Assembly (NCBI GenBank): GCA_946800325.1
Contig: CAMPEJ010000004.1
Location: 806,001 to 870,000, forward strand
Direction: 5' to 3'
DNA length: 64,000 nucleotides
Origin: Luzula sylvatica
Taxonomy: Eukaryota > Streptophyta > Magnoliopsida > Poales > Juncaceae
The translations under genes and the position numbers were made by a program. The first letter of the stretch is position 1. Each line of letters opens with the position of its first letter. Shown here piece after piece: positions 1 through 11,370 of this stretch. The notes beneath the pieces were generated by a model, which saw nothing but the letters and a program-made list of their open reading frames with translations, was not told the origin of the DNA and did no database searches.

Positions 1-25
1 ACTCCCCAAAGCATAAACAGATTGT

Positions 26-101
26 TTTGAATCGAAAAACAAACTTTCTTAGTGTTTGTAAATTTTGGTGAAATGTTATGTAGTAAAAGATACGATTCAA
101 A
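26..101. other. 9-bp inverted repeat inside the monomer (dyad)
   Basis: TTTGAATCG at 26-34 is the exact reverse complement of CGATTCAAA at 93-101, with 58 bases between. The pair is present in every monomer that keeps the CGATTCAAA allele. It is weakened in copies with CGATTCGAAT or CGATTCCAAT, although CGATTC still pairs with GAATCG. Short dyads that could form cruciforms have been reported as common in centromeric satellites lacking CENP-B boxes; whether this one folds is inference. Confidence 0.7.
39..59. other. 6-bp stem / 9-nt loop hairpin inside the monomer
   Basis: ACAAAC at 39-44 pairs with GTTTGT at 54-59 around the loop TTTCTTAGT. It nests within the larger 26-101 inverted repeat, so the monomer holds concentric dyads. 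A third small palindrome, AAATA-CGT-TATTT, lies at 110-122. The loop carries the common TTAGTG/TCAGTG/TTAGCG alleles, while the stem bases are mostly constant except in copies with the ATCAAAC or ATTAAAC allele. Confidence 0.6.
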
Positions 102-1994
102 TAATCTCAAAATACGTTATTTGAACTCCCCAAAGCATAAACAGATTGTTTTGAATCGAAAATTAAACTTTCTTAGTGTTTGTAAATTTTGGTGAAATGT
201 TATGTGGTAAAAGATACGATTCAAATGATCTCAAAATACGTTATTTAAACTCCACAAAGCATAAACAAATTGTTTTGAATCGAAAAACAAACTTTCTTAG
301 TGTTTGTAAATTTTGGTAAAATGTTATGTGGTAAAAGATACGATTCAAATGATCTCAAAATACGTTATTTGAACTCCCCAAAGCATAAACAGATTGTTTT
401 GAATCGAAAAACAAACTTTCTTAGTGTTTGTAAATTTTGGTGAAATGTTATGTGGTAAAAGATACGATTCAAATGATCTCAAAATACGTTATTTGAACTC
501 CCGAAAGCATAAACAGATTGTTTTGAATCGAAAAACAAACTTTCTTAGTGTTTGTAAATTTTGGTGAAATGTTATGTGGTAAAAAATACGATTCAAATGA
601 TCTCAAAATACGTTATTTGAACTCCCCAAAGCATAAACATATTGTTTTGAATCGAAAAACAAACTTTCTTAGTGTTTGTAAATTTTGGTGAAATGTGATG
701 TAGTAAAAGATACGATTCAAATGATCTCAAAATACGTTATTTGAACTCCCCAAAGCATAAACAGATTGTTTTGAATCGAAAAACAAACTTTCTTAGTGTT
801 TGTAAATTTTGGTGAAATGTTATGTGGTAAAAGATACGATTCGAATGATCTAAAAATATGTTATTTGAACTCCCCAAAGCATAAACAGATTATTTTGAAT
901 CGAAAAACAAACTTTCTTAGTGTTTGTAAATTTTGGTGAAATGTTATGTGGTAAAAGATACGATTCAAATGATCTCAAAATACGTTATTTGAACTCCCCA
1001 AAGCTTAAACAGATTGTTTTGAATCGAAAAACAAACTTTCTTAGTGTTTGTAAATTTTGGTGAAATGTTATGTGGTAAAAGATACGATTCAAATGATCTC
1101 AAAATACGTTATTTGAACTCCCCAAAGCATAAACATATTGTTTTGAATCGAAAAACAAACTTTCTTAGTGTTTATAAATTTTGGTGAAATGTTATGTGGT
1201 AAAAGATACGATTCGAATGATCTAAAAATATGTTATTTGAACTCCCCAAAGCATAAACAAATTGTTTTGAATCGAAAAACAAACTTTCTTAGTGTTTGTA
1301 AATTTTGGTGAAATGTTATGTGGTAAAAGATACGATTCAAATGATCTCAAAATACGTTATTTGAACTCCCCAAAGCATAAACAAATTGTTTTGAATCGAA
1401 AAACAAACTTTCTTAGTGTTTGTAAATTTTGGTGAAATGTTATGTAGTAAAAGATACGATTCAAAAGATCTCAAAATACGTTATTTGAACTCCCCAAAGC
1501 ATACACAGATTGTTTTGAATCGAAAATCAAACTTTCTCAGTGTTTGTAAATTTTGGTGAAATGTTATGTGGTAAAAGATACGATTCAAATGATCTCAAAA
1601 TACGTTATTTGAACTCCCCAAAGCATAAACAGATTGTTTTGAATCGAAAAACAAACTTTCTTAGTGTTTGTAAATTTTGGTGAAATGTTATGTGGTAAAA
1701 GATACGATTCAAATGATCTCAAAATACGTTATTTGAACTCCCCAAAGCTTAAACAGATTGTTTTGAATCGAAAAACAAACTTTCTTAGTGTTTGTAAATT
1801 TTGGTGAAATGTTATGTGGTAAAAGATACGATTCAAATGATCTCAAAATACGTTATTTGAACTCCCCAAAGCATAAACAGATTGTTTTGAATCGAAAATC
1901 AAACTTTCTTAGTGTTTGTAAATTTTGGTGAAATGTTATGTGGTAAAAGATATGATTCAAATGATCTCAAAATACGTTATTTGAACTCCCCAAA

Positions 1995-4344
1995 GGATAA
2001 ACAGATTGTTTTGAATCGAAAACCAAACTTTCTTAGTGTTTGTAAATTTTGGTGAAATGTTATGTGGTAAAAGATACGATTCAAATGATCTCAAAATACG
2101 TTATTTGAACTCCCCAAAGCATAAACATATTGTTTTGAATCGAAAAACAAACTTTCTTAGTGTTTGTAAATTTTGGTGAAATGTTATGTGGTAAAAGATA
2201 CGATTCGAATGATCTCAAAATAAGTTATTTGAACTCCCCAAAGCTTAAACAGATTGTTTTGAATCGAAAAACAAACTTTCTTAGTGTTTGTAAATTTTGG
2301 TGAAATGTTATGTGGTAAAAGATACCATTCAAATGATCTCAAAATACGTTATTTGAACTCCCCAAAGCATAAACAAATTGTTTTGAATCGAAAAACAAAC
2401 TTTCTTAGAGTTTGTAAATTTTGGTGAAATGTTATGTGGTAAAAGATACGATTCAAATGATCTCAAAATACGTTATTTGAACTCCCCAAAGCATAAACAG
2501 ATTGTTTTGAATCGAAAATCAAACTTTCTCAGTGTTTGTAAATTTTGGTGAAATGTTATGTGGTAAAAGATACGATTCAAATGATCTCAAAATACGTTAT
2601 TTGAACTCCCCAAAGCATAAACAGATTGTTTTGAATCGAAAAACAAACTTTCTTAGTGTTTGTAAAGTTTGGTGAAATGTGATGTAGTAAAAGATACGAT
2701 TCAAATGATCTCAAAATACGTTATTTGAACTCCCCAAAGCATATTGTTTTGAATCGAAAAACAAACTTTCTTAGTGTTTGTAAATTTTTGTGAAATGTTA
2801 TGTGGTAAAAGATACGATTCGAATGATCTAAAAATATGTTATTTGAACTCCCCAAAGCATAGACAAATTGTTTTGAATCGAAAAACAAACTTTCTTAGTG
2901 TTTGTAAATTTTGGTGAAATGTTATGTAGTAAAAGATACGATTCAAATGATCTCAAAATACGTTATTTGAACTCCCCAAAGCATAAACAGATTGTTTTGA
3001 ATCGAAAATCAAACTTTCTTAGTGTTTGTAAATTTTGGTGAAATGTTATGTGGTAAAAGATACGATTCGAATGATCTACAAATACGTTATTTGAACTCCC
3101 CAAAGCATAAACAGATTGTTTTGAATCGAAAAACAAACTTTCTTAGTGTTTGTAAATTTTGGTGAAATGTTATGTAGTAAAAGATACGATTCAAATAATC
3201 TCAAAATACGTTATTTGAACTCCCCAAAGCATAAACAGATTGTTTTGAATCGAAAATTAAACTTTCTTAGTGTTTGTAAATTTTGGTGAAATGTTATGTG
3301 GTAAAAGATACGATTCAAATGATCTCAAAATACGTTATTTGAACTCCCCAAAGCTTAAACAGATTGTTTTGAATCGAAAAACAAACTTTCTTAGTGTTTG
3401 TAAATTTTGGTGAAATGTTATGTGGTAAAAGATACGATTCAAATGATCTCAAAATACGTTATTTGAACTCCCCAAAGCATAAACATATTGTTTTGAATCG
3501 AAAAACAAACTTTCTTAGTGTTTATAAATTTTGGTGAAATGTTATGTGGTAAAAGATACGATTCGAATGATCTAAAAATATGTTATTTGAACTCCCCAAA
3601 GCATAAACAAATTGTTTTGAATCGAAAAACAAACTTTCTTAGTGTTTGTAAATTTTGGTGAAATGTTATGTGGTAAAAGATACGATTCAAATGATCTCAA
3701 AATACGTTATTTCAACTCCCCAAAGCATAAACAAATTGTTTTGAATCGAAAAACAAACTTTCTTAGTGTTTGTAAATTTTGGTGAAATGTTATGTAGTAA
3801 AAGATACGATTCAAAAGATCTCAAAATACGTTATTTGAACTCCCCAAAGCATAAACAGATTGTTTTGAATCGAAAATCAAACTTTCTCAGTGTTTGTAAA
3901 TTTTGGTGAAATGTTATGTGGTAAAAGATACGATTCAAATGATCTCAAAATACGTTATTTGAACTCCCCAAAGCATAAACAGATTGTTTTGAATCGAAAA
4001 ACAAACTTTCTTAGTGTTTGTAAATTTTGGTGAAATGTTATGTGGTAAAAGATACGATTCAAATGATCTCAAAATACGTTATTTGAACTCCCCAAAGCTT
4101 AAACAGATTGTTTTGAATCGAAAAACAAACTTTCTTAGTGTTTGTAAATTTTGGTGAAATGTTATGTGGTAAAAGATACGATTCAAATGATCTCAAAATA
4201 CGTTATTTGAACTCCCCAAAGCATAAACAGATTGTTTTGAATCGAAAATCAAACTTTCTTAGTGGTTGTAAATTTTGGTGAAATGTTATGTGGTAAAAGA
4301 TATGATTCAAATGATCTCAAAATACGTTATTTGAACTCCCCAAA
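1995..4344 (+). repeat. HOR copy, 19 monomers (2,350 bp)
   Basis: Limits run from one GGATAAACAG marker to the next, so they are a phase choice and not a biological boundary. The copy includes the single 118-bp monomer, which gives 19 x 124 - 6. Compared with the next copy it lacks a stretch carrying the CCGAAAGC and AAAAAATACG monomers, consistent with loss by unequal exchange. It has GCATAGACAAATTG near 2860, a subtype also seen in domain II. Confidence 0.8.
2729..2846 (+). repeat. 118-bp monomer with 6-bp deletion
   Basis: GCATAAACATATTG is shortened to GCATATTG. The lost six bases lie between two CAT triplets that are six bases apart, which is what replication slippage or a very short-repeat deletion would leave. 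All later monomers are shifted by -6 relative to a perfect 124-bp grid until the next indel. I found no other 118-bp copy in the window. Confidence 0.93.
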
Positions 4345-7072
4345 GGATAAACAGATTGTTTTGAATCGAAAACCAAACTTTCTTAGTGTTTGTAAATTTT
4401 GGTGAAATGTTATGTGGTAAAAGATACGATTCAAATGATCTCAAAATACGTTATTTGAACTCCCCAAAGCATAAACATATTGTTTTGAATCGAAAAACAA
4501 ACTTTCTTAGTGTTTGTAAATTTTGGTGAAATGTTATGTGGTAAAAGATACGATTCGAATGATCTCAAAATACGTTATTTGAACTCCCCAAAGCTTAAAC
4601 AGATTGTTTTGAATCGAAAAACAAACTTTCTTAGTGTTTGTAAATTTTGGTGAAATGTTATGTGGTAAAAGATACCATTCAAATGATCTCAAAATACGTT
4701 ATTTGAACTCCCCAAAGCATAAACAAATTGTTTTGAATCGAAAAACAAACTTTCTTAGAGTTTGTAAATTTTGGTGAAATGTTATGTGGTAAAAGATACG
4801 ATTCAAATGATCTCAAAATACGTTATTTGAACTCCCCAAAGCATAAACAGATTGTTTTGAATCGAAAATCAAACTTTCTCAGTGTTTGTAAATTTTGGTG
4901 AAATGTTATGTGGTAAAAGATACGATTCAAATGATCTCAAAATACGTTATTTGAACTCCCCAAAGCATAAACAGATTGTTTTGAATCGAAAAACAAACTT
5001 TCTTAGTGTTTGTAAATTTTGGTGAAATGTTATGTAGTAAAAGATACGATTCAAATGATCTCAAAATACGTTATTTGAACTCCCCAAAGCATAAACAGAT
5101 TGTTTTGAATCGAAAATTAAACTTTCTTAGTGTTTGTAAATTTTGGTGAAATGTTATGTGGTAAAAGATACGATTCAAATGATCTCAAAATACGTTATTT
5201 GAACTCCCCAAAGCATAAACAGATTGTTTTGAATCGAAAAACAAACTTTCTTACTGTTTGTAAAGTTTGGTGAAATGTTATGTGGTAAAAGATACGATTC
5301 AAATGATCTCAAAATAAGTTATTTGAACTCCCCAAAGCATAAACAGATTGTTTTGAATCGAAAAACAAACTTTCTTAGTGTTTGTAAATTTTGGTGAAAT
5401 GTTATGTAGTAAAAGATACGATTCCAATGATCTCAAAATACGTTATTTGAACTCCCCAAAGCATAAACATATTGTTTTGAATCGAAAATCAAACTTTCTT
5501 AGTGTTTGTAAATTTTGGTGAAATGTTATGTAGTAAAAGATACGATTCAAACGATCTCAAAATACGTTATTTGAACTCCCGAAAGCATAAACAGATTGTT
5601 TTGAATCGAAAAACAAACTTTCTTAGTGTTTGTAAATTTTGGTGAAATGTTATGTGGTAAAAAATACGATTCAAATGATCTCAAAATACGTTATTTGAAC
5701 TCCCCAAAGCATAAACATATTGTTTTGAATCGAAAAACAAACTTTCTTAGTGTTTGTAAATTTTGGTGAAATGTGATGTAGTAAAAGATACGATTCAAAT
5801 GATCTCAAAATACGTTATTTGAACTCCCCAAAGCATAAACAGATTGTTTTGAATCGAAAAACAAACTTTCTTAGTGTTTGTAAATTTTGGTGAAATGTTA
5901 TGTGGTAAAAGATACGATTCGAATGATCTAAAAATATGTTATTTGAACTCCCCAAAGCATAAACGGATTATTTTGAATCGAAAAACAAACTTTCTTAGTG
6001 TTTGTAAATTTTGGTGAAATGTTATGTGGTAAAAGATACGATTCAAATGATCTCAAAATACGTTATTTGAACTCCCCAAAGCTTAAACAGATTGTTTTGA
6101 ATCGAAAAACAAACTTTCTTAGTGTTTGTAAATTTTGGTGAAATGTTATGTGGTAAAAGATACGATTCAAATGATCTCAAAATACGTTATTTGAACTCCC
6201 CAAAGCATAAACATATTGTTTTGAATCGAAAAACAAACTTTCTTAGTGTTTATAAATTTTGGTGAAATGTTATGTGGTAAAAGATACGATTCGAATGATC
6301 TAAAAATATGTTATTTGAACTCCCCAAAGCATAAACAAATTATTTTGAATCGAAAAACAAACTTTCTTAGTGTTTGTAAATTTTGGTGAAATCTTATGTG
6401 GTAAAAGATACGATTCAAATGATCTCAAAATACGTTATTTGAACTCCCCATAGCATAAACAAATTGTTTTGAATCGAAAAACAAACTTTCTTAGTGTTTG
6501 TAAATTTTGGTGAAATGTTATGTAGTAAAAGATACGATTCAAAAGATCTCAAAATACGTTATTTGAACTCCCCAAAGCATAAACAGATTGTTTTGAATTG
6601 AAAATCAAACTTTCTCAGTGTTTGTAAATTTTGGTGAAATGTTATGTGGTAAAAGATACGATTCAAATGATCTCAAAATACGTTATTTGAACTCCCCAAA
6701 GCATAAACAGATTGTTTTGAATCGAAAAACAAACTTTCTTAGTGTTTGTAAATTTTGGTGAAATGTTATGTGGTAAAAGATACGATTCAAATGATCTCAA
6801 AATACGTTATTTGAACTCCCCAAAGCTTAAACAGATTGTTTTGAATCGAAAAACAAACTTTCTTAGTGTTTGTAAATTTTGGTGAAATGTTATGTGGTAA
6901 AAGATACGATTCAAATGATCTCAAAATACGTTATTTGAACTCCCCAAAGCATAAACAGATTGTTTTGAATCGAAAATCAAACTTTCTTAGTGTTTGTAAA
7001 TTTTGGTGAAATGTTATGTGGTAAAAGATATGATTCAAATGATCTCAAAATACGTTATTTGAACTCCCCAAA
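4345..7072 (+). repeat. HOR copy, 22 monomers (2,728 bp)
   Basis: A marker-to-marker interval of exactly 22 x 124 bp. Allele order matches the following copy almost throughout: TTACTGTTTGTAAAGTTTGG near 5252, CCGAAAGC at 5579, GTGATGTAG near 5774, GATTATTTTG near 5967, TCAAAAGATC at 6539. It carries private changes, such as AAACGGATTA near 5964. Confidence 0.83.
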
Positions 7073-7187
7073 GGATAAACAGGATTGTTTTGAATCGAAA
7101 ACCAAACTTTCTTAGTGTTTGTAAATTTTGGTGAAATGTTATGTGGTAAAAGATACGATTCAAATGATCTCAAAATACGTTATTTGA
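7063..7187 (+). repeat. 125-bp monomer with 1-bp insertion
   Basis: AACAGATTG reads AACAGGATTG, one extra G. The monomer also carries the GGATAAAC and AACCAAAC alleles. Its partner at 9916-10040 carries the same insertion 2,853 bp later, so the two are related by duplication. Confidence 0.93.
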
Positions 7188-9925
7188 ACTCCCCAAAGCA
7201 TAAACATATTGTTTTGAATCGAAAAACAAACTTTCTTAGTGTTTGTAAATTTTGGTGAAATGTTATGTGGTAAAAGATACGATTCGAATGATCTCAAAAT
7301 ACGTTATTTGAACTCCCCAAAGCTTAAACAGATTGTTTTGAATCGAAAAACAAACTTTCTTAGTGTTTGTAAATTTTGGTGAAATGTTATGTGGTAAAAG
7401 ATACCATTCAAATGATCTCAAAATACGTTATTTGAACTCCCCAAAGCATAAACAAATTGTTTTGAATCAAAAAACAAACTTTCTTAGTGTTTGTAAATTT
7501 TGGTGAAATGTTATGTGGTAAAAGATACGATTGAAATGATCTCAAAATACGTTATTTGAACTCCCCAAAGCATAAACAGATTGTTTTGAATCGAAAATCA
7601 AACTTTCTCAGTGTTTGTAAATTTTGGTGAAATGTTATGTGGTAAAAGATACGATTCAAATGATCTCAAAATACGTTATTTGAACTCCCCAAAGCATAAA
7701 CAGATTGTTTTGAATCGAAAAACAAACTTTCTTAGTGTTTGTAAATTTTGGTGAAATGTTATGTAGTAAAAGATACGATTCAAATGATCTCAAAATACGT
7801 TATTTGAACTCCCCAAAGCATAAACAGATTGTTTTGAATCGAAAATTAAACTTTCTTAGTGTTTGTAAATTTTGGTGAAATGTTATGTGGTAAAAGATAC
7901 GATTCAAATGATCTCAAAATACGTTATTTGAACTCCCCAAAGCATAAACAGATTGTTTTGAATCGAAAAACAAACTTTCTTACTGTTTGTAAAGTTTGGT
8001 GAAATGTTATGTGGTAAAAGATACGATTCAAATGATCTCAAAATAAGTTATTTGAACTCCCCAAAGCATAAACAGATTGTTTTGAATCGAAAAACAAACT
8101 TTCTTAGTGTTTGTAAATTTTGGTGAAATGTTATGTAGTAAAAGATACGATTCCAATGATCTCAAAATACGTTATTTGAACTCCCCAAAGCATAAACATA
8201 TTGTTTTGAATCGAAAATCAAACTTTCTTAGTGTTTGTAAATTTTGGTGAAATGTTATGTAGTAAAAGATACGATTCAAACGATCTCAAAATACGTTATT
8301 TGAACTCCCGAAAGCATAAACAGATTGTTTTGAATCGAAAAACAAACTTTCTTAGTGTTTGTAAATTTTGGTGAAATGTTATGTGGTAAAAAATACGATT
8401 CAAATGATCTCAAAATACGTTATTTGAACTCCCCAAAGCATAAACATATTGTTTTGAATCGAAAAACAAACTTTCTTAGTGTTTGTAAATTTTGGTGAAA
8501 TGTGATGTAGTAAAAGATACGATTCAAATGATCTCAAAATACGTTATTTGAACTCCCCAAAGCATAAACAGATTGTTTTGAATCGAAAAACAAACTTTCT
8601 TAGTGTTTGTAAATTTTGGTGAAATGTTATGTGGTAAAAGATACGATTCGAATGATCTAAAAATATGTTATTTGAACTCCCCAAAGCATAAACAGATTAT
8701 TTTGAATCGAAAAACAAACTTTCTTAGTGTTTGTAAATTTTGGTGAAATGTTATGTGGTAAAAGATACGATTCGAATGATCTAAAAATATGTTATTTGAA
8801 CTCCCCAAAGCATAAACAGATTATTTTGAATCGAAAAACAAACTTTCTTAGTGTTTGTAAATTTTGGTGAAATGTTATGTGGTAAAAGATACGATTCAAA
8901 TGATCTCAAAATACGTTATTTGAACTCCCCAAAGCTTAAACAGATTGTTTTGAATCGAAAAACAAACTTTCTTAGTGTTTGTAAATTTTGGTGAAATGTT
9001 ATGTGGTAAAAGATACGATTCAAATGATCTCAAAATACGTTATTTGAACTCCCCAAAGCATAAACATATTGTTTTGAATCGAAAAACAAACTTTCTTAGT
9101 GTTTATAAATTTTGGTGAAATGTTATGTGGTAAAAGATACGATTCGAATGATCTAAAAATATGTTATTTGAACTCCCCAAAGCATAAACAAATTGTTTTG
9201 AATCGAAAAACAAACTTTCTTAGTGTTTGTAAATTTTGGTGAAATGTTATGTGGTAAAAGATACGATTCAAATGATCTCAAAATACGTTATTTGAACTCC
9301 CCATAGCATAAACAAATTGTTTTGAATCGAAAAACAAACTTTCTTAGTGTTTGTAAATTTTGGTGAAATGTTATGTAGTAAAAGATACGATTCAAAAGAT
9401 CTCAAAATACGTTATTTGAACTCCCCAAAGCATAAACAGATTGTTTTGAATCGAAAATCAAACTTTCTCAGTGTTTGTAAATTTTGGTGAAATGTTATGT
9501 GGTAAAAGATACGATTCAAATGATCTCAAAATACGTTATTTGAACTCCCCAAAGCATAAACAGATTGTTTTGAATCGAAAAACAAACTTTCTTAGTGTTT
9601 GTAAATTTTGGTGAAATGTTATGTGGTAAAAGATACGATTCAAATGATCTCAAAATACGTTATTTGAACTCCCCAAAGCTTAAACAGATTGTTTTGAATC
9701 GAAAAACAAACTTTCTTAGTGTTTGTAAATTTTGGTGAAATGTTATGTGGTAAAAGATACGATTCAAATGATCTCAAAATACGTTATTTGAACTCCCCAA
9801 AGCATAAACAGATTGTTTTGAATCGAAAATCAAACTTTCTTAGTGTTTGTAAATTTTGGTGAAATGTTATGTGGTAAAAGATATGATTCAAATGATCTCA
9901 AAATACGTTATTTGAACTCCCCAAA
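7073..9925 (+). repeat. HOR copy, 23 monomers (2,853 bp)
   Basis: Allele order repeats the preceding 22-monomer copy but with one extra monomer near 8.64-8.89 kb and one extra base at 7081-7084. Together these give 23 x 124 + 1. The same one-base insertion reappears at the corresponding place in the next copy (about 9934), so it predates the duplication that separated these units. Confidence 0.83.
8640..8887 (+). repeat. Single-monomer tandem duplication
   Basis: Two successive monomer-length units (about 8640-8763 and 8764-8887) both carry TCGAATGATCTAAAAATATG followed by CAGATTATTTTG. The equivalent place in the previous HOR copy (about 5918-6010) has this combination once. This duplication is what turns the 22-monomer unit into a 23-monomer unit. 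Confidence 0.82.
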
Positions 9926-10040
9926 GGATAAACAGGATTGTTTTGAATCGAAAACCAAACTTTCTTAGTGTTTGTAAATTTTGGTGAAATGTTATGTGGT
10001 AAAAGATACGATTCAAATGATCTCAAAATACGTTATTTGA
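9916..10040 (+). repeat. 125-bp monomer, duplicate of 7063-7187
   Basis: It shares the extra G (AACAGGATTG), GGATAAAC and AACCAAAC with 7063-7187. The homologous monomers at about 1985 and 4335 lack the extra G, so the insertion arose before the last duplication in domain I but after the older copies had separated. Confidence 0.93.
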
Positions 10041-11370
10041 ACTCCCCAAAGCATAAACATATTGTTTTGAATCGAAAAACAAACTTTCTTAGTGTTTGTA
10101 AATTTTGGTGAAATGTTATGTGGTAAAAGATACGATTCGAATGATCTCAAAATACGTTATTTGAACTCCCCAAAGCTTAAACAGATTGTTTTGAATCGAA
10201 AAACAAACTTTCTTAGTGTTTGTAAATTTTGGTGAAATGTTATGTGGTAAAAGATACCATTCAAATGATCTCAAAATACGTTATTTGAACTCCCCAAAGC
10301 ATAAACAAATTGTTTTGAATCAAAAAACAAACTTTCTTAGTGTTTGTAAATTTTGGTGAAATGTTATGTGGTAAAAGATACGATTCAAATGATCTCAAAA
10401 TACGTTATTTGAACTCCCCAAAGCATAAACAGATTGTTTTGAATCGAAAATCAAACTTTCTCAGTGTTTGTAAATTTTGGTGAAATGTTATGTGGTAAAA
10501 GATACGATTCAAATGATCTCAAAATACGTTATTTGAACTCCCCAAAGCATAAACAGATTGTTTTGAATCGAAAAACAAACTTTCTTAGTGTTTGTAAATT
10601 TTGGTGAAATGTTATGTAGTAAAAGATACGATTCAAATGATCTCAAAATACGTTATTTGAACTCCCCAAAGCATAAACAGATTGTTTTGAATCGAAAATT
10701 AAACTTTCTTAGTGTTTGTAAATTTTGGTGAAATGTTATGTGGTAAAAGATACGATTCAAATGATCTCAAAATACGTTATTTGAACTCCCCAAAGCATAA
10801 ACAGATTGTTTTGAATCGAAAAACAAACTTTCTTACTGTTTGTAAAGTTTGGTGAAATGTTATGTGGTAAAAGATACGATTCAAATGATCTCAAAATAAG
10901 TTATTTGAACTCCCCAAAGCATAAATAGATTGTTTTGAATCGAAAAACAAACTTTCTTAGTGTTTGTAAATTTTGGTGAAATGTTATGTAGTAAAAGATA
11001 CGATTCCAATGATCTCAAAATACGTTATTTGAACTCCCCAAAGCATAAACATATTGTTTTGAATCGAAAATCAAACTTTCTTAGTGTTTGTAAATTTTGG
11101 TGAAATGTTATGTAGTAAAAGATACGATTCAAATGATCTCAAAATATGTTATTTGAACTCCCCAAAGCATAAACAGATTGTTTTGAATCGAAAATCAAAC
11201 TTTCTCAGTGTTTGTAAATTTTGGTGAAATGTTATGTGGTAAAAGATACGATTCGAATGATCTACAAATATGTTATTTGGACTCCCCAAAGGATAAACAA
11301 ATTGTTTTGAATCGAAAAACAAACTTTCTTAGTGTTTGTAAATTTTGGTGAAATGTTATGTAGTAAAAGA

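Larger units (their letters stand above)
1..124 (+). repeat. Representative satellite monomer (phase reference)
   Basis: This copy fixes the monomer numbering used in the other entries. Variable monomer positions include 12-22 (GCATAAACAG, GCTTAAACAG, GGATGAACAA, GCATAAGCAA, GCATAGACAA), 38-42 (AACAA, ATCAA, ATTAA, ACCAA), 50-53 (TAGT, CAGT, TAGC), 82 (TGTGGT or TGTAGT), 93-104 (CGATTCAAATGA, CGATTCGAATGA, CGATTCCAATGA, CCAGTCGAATGA, CGATTCAAATAA) and 106-118 (CTCAAAATACGTT, CTAAAAATACGTT, CTACAAATATGTT). The blocks between these, for example TTGTTTTGAATCG at 22-34 and GAAATGTTATG at 70-80, are nearly invariant across the window. There is a GATC near position 103 in most copies but not in this one, which has AATC. 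Confidence 0.95.
1..11370 (+). repeat. HOR domain I (19-, 22- and 23-monomer units)
   Basis: Diagnostic alleles recur together. GGATAAACAG followed by AACCAAAC is found at 1995, 4345, 7073 and 9926, and TCAAAAGATC at 1461, 3811, 6539 and 9392. Both series give spacings of 2,350, 2,728 and 2,853 bp, which are 19, 22 and 23 monomers once the odd-length monomers are counted. The allele CCGAAAGC at 501, 5579 and 8308 shows that the unit at the left edge belongs to the longer version. The domain contains GTGATGTAG and GCATAGAC subtypes that I do not find after about 15.7 kb. No unique sequence interrupts it. Confidence 0.88.

Noticed and set aside
8640..8887. Possible assembly stutter at the one-monomer duplication
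   Set aside because: Not treated as an error because similar single-monomer duplication occurs at 50.45-50.70 kb and is expected from unequal exchange; raw reads would be needed to exclude it.
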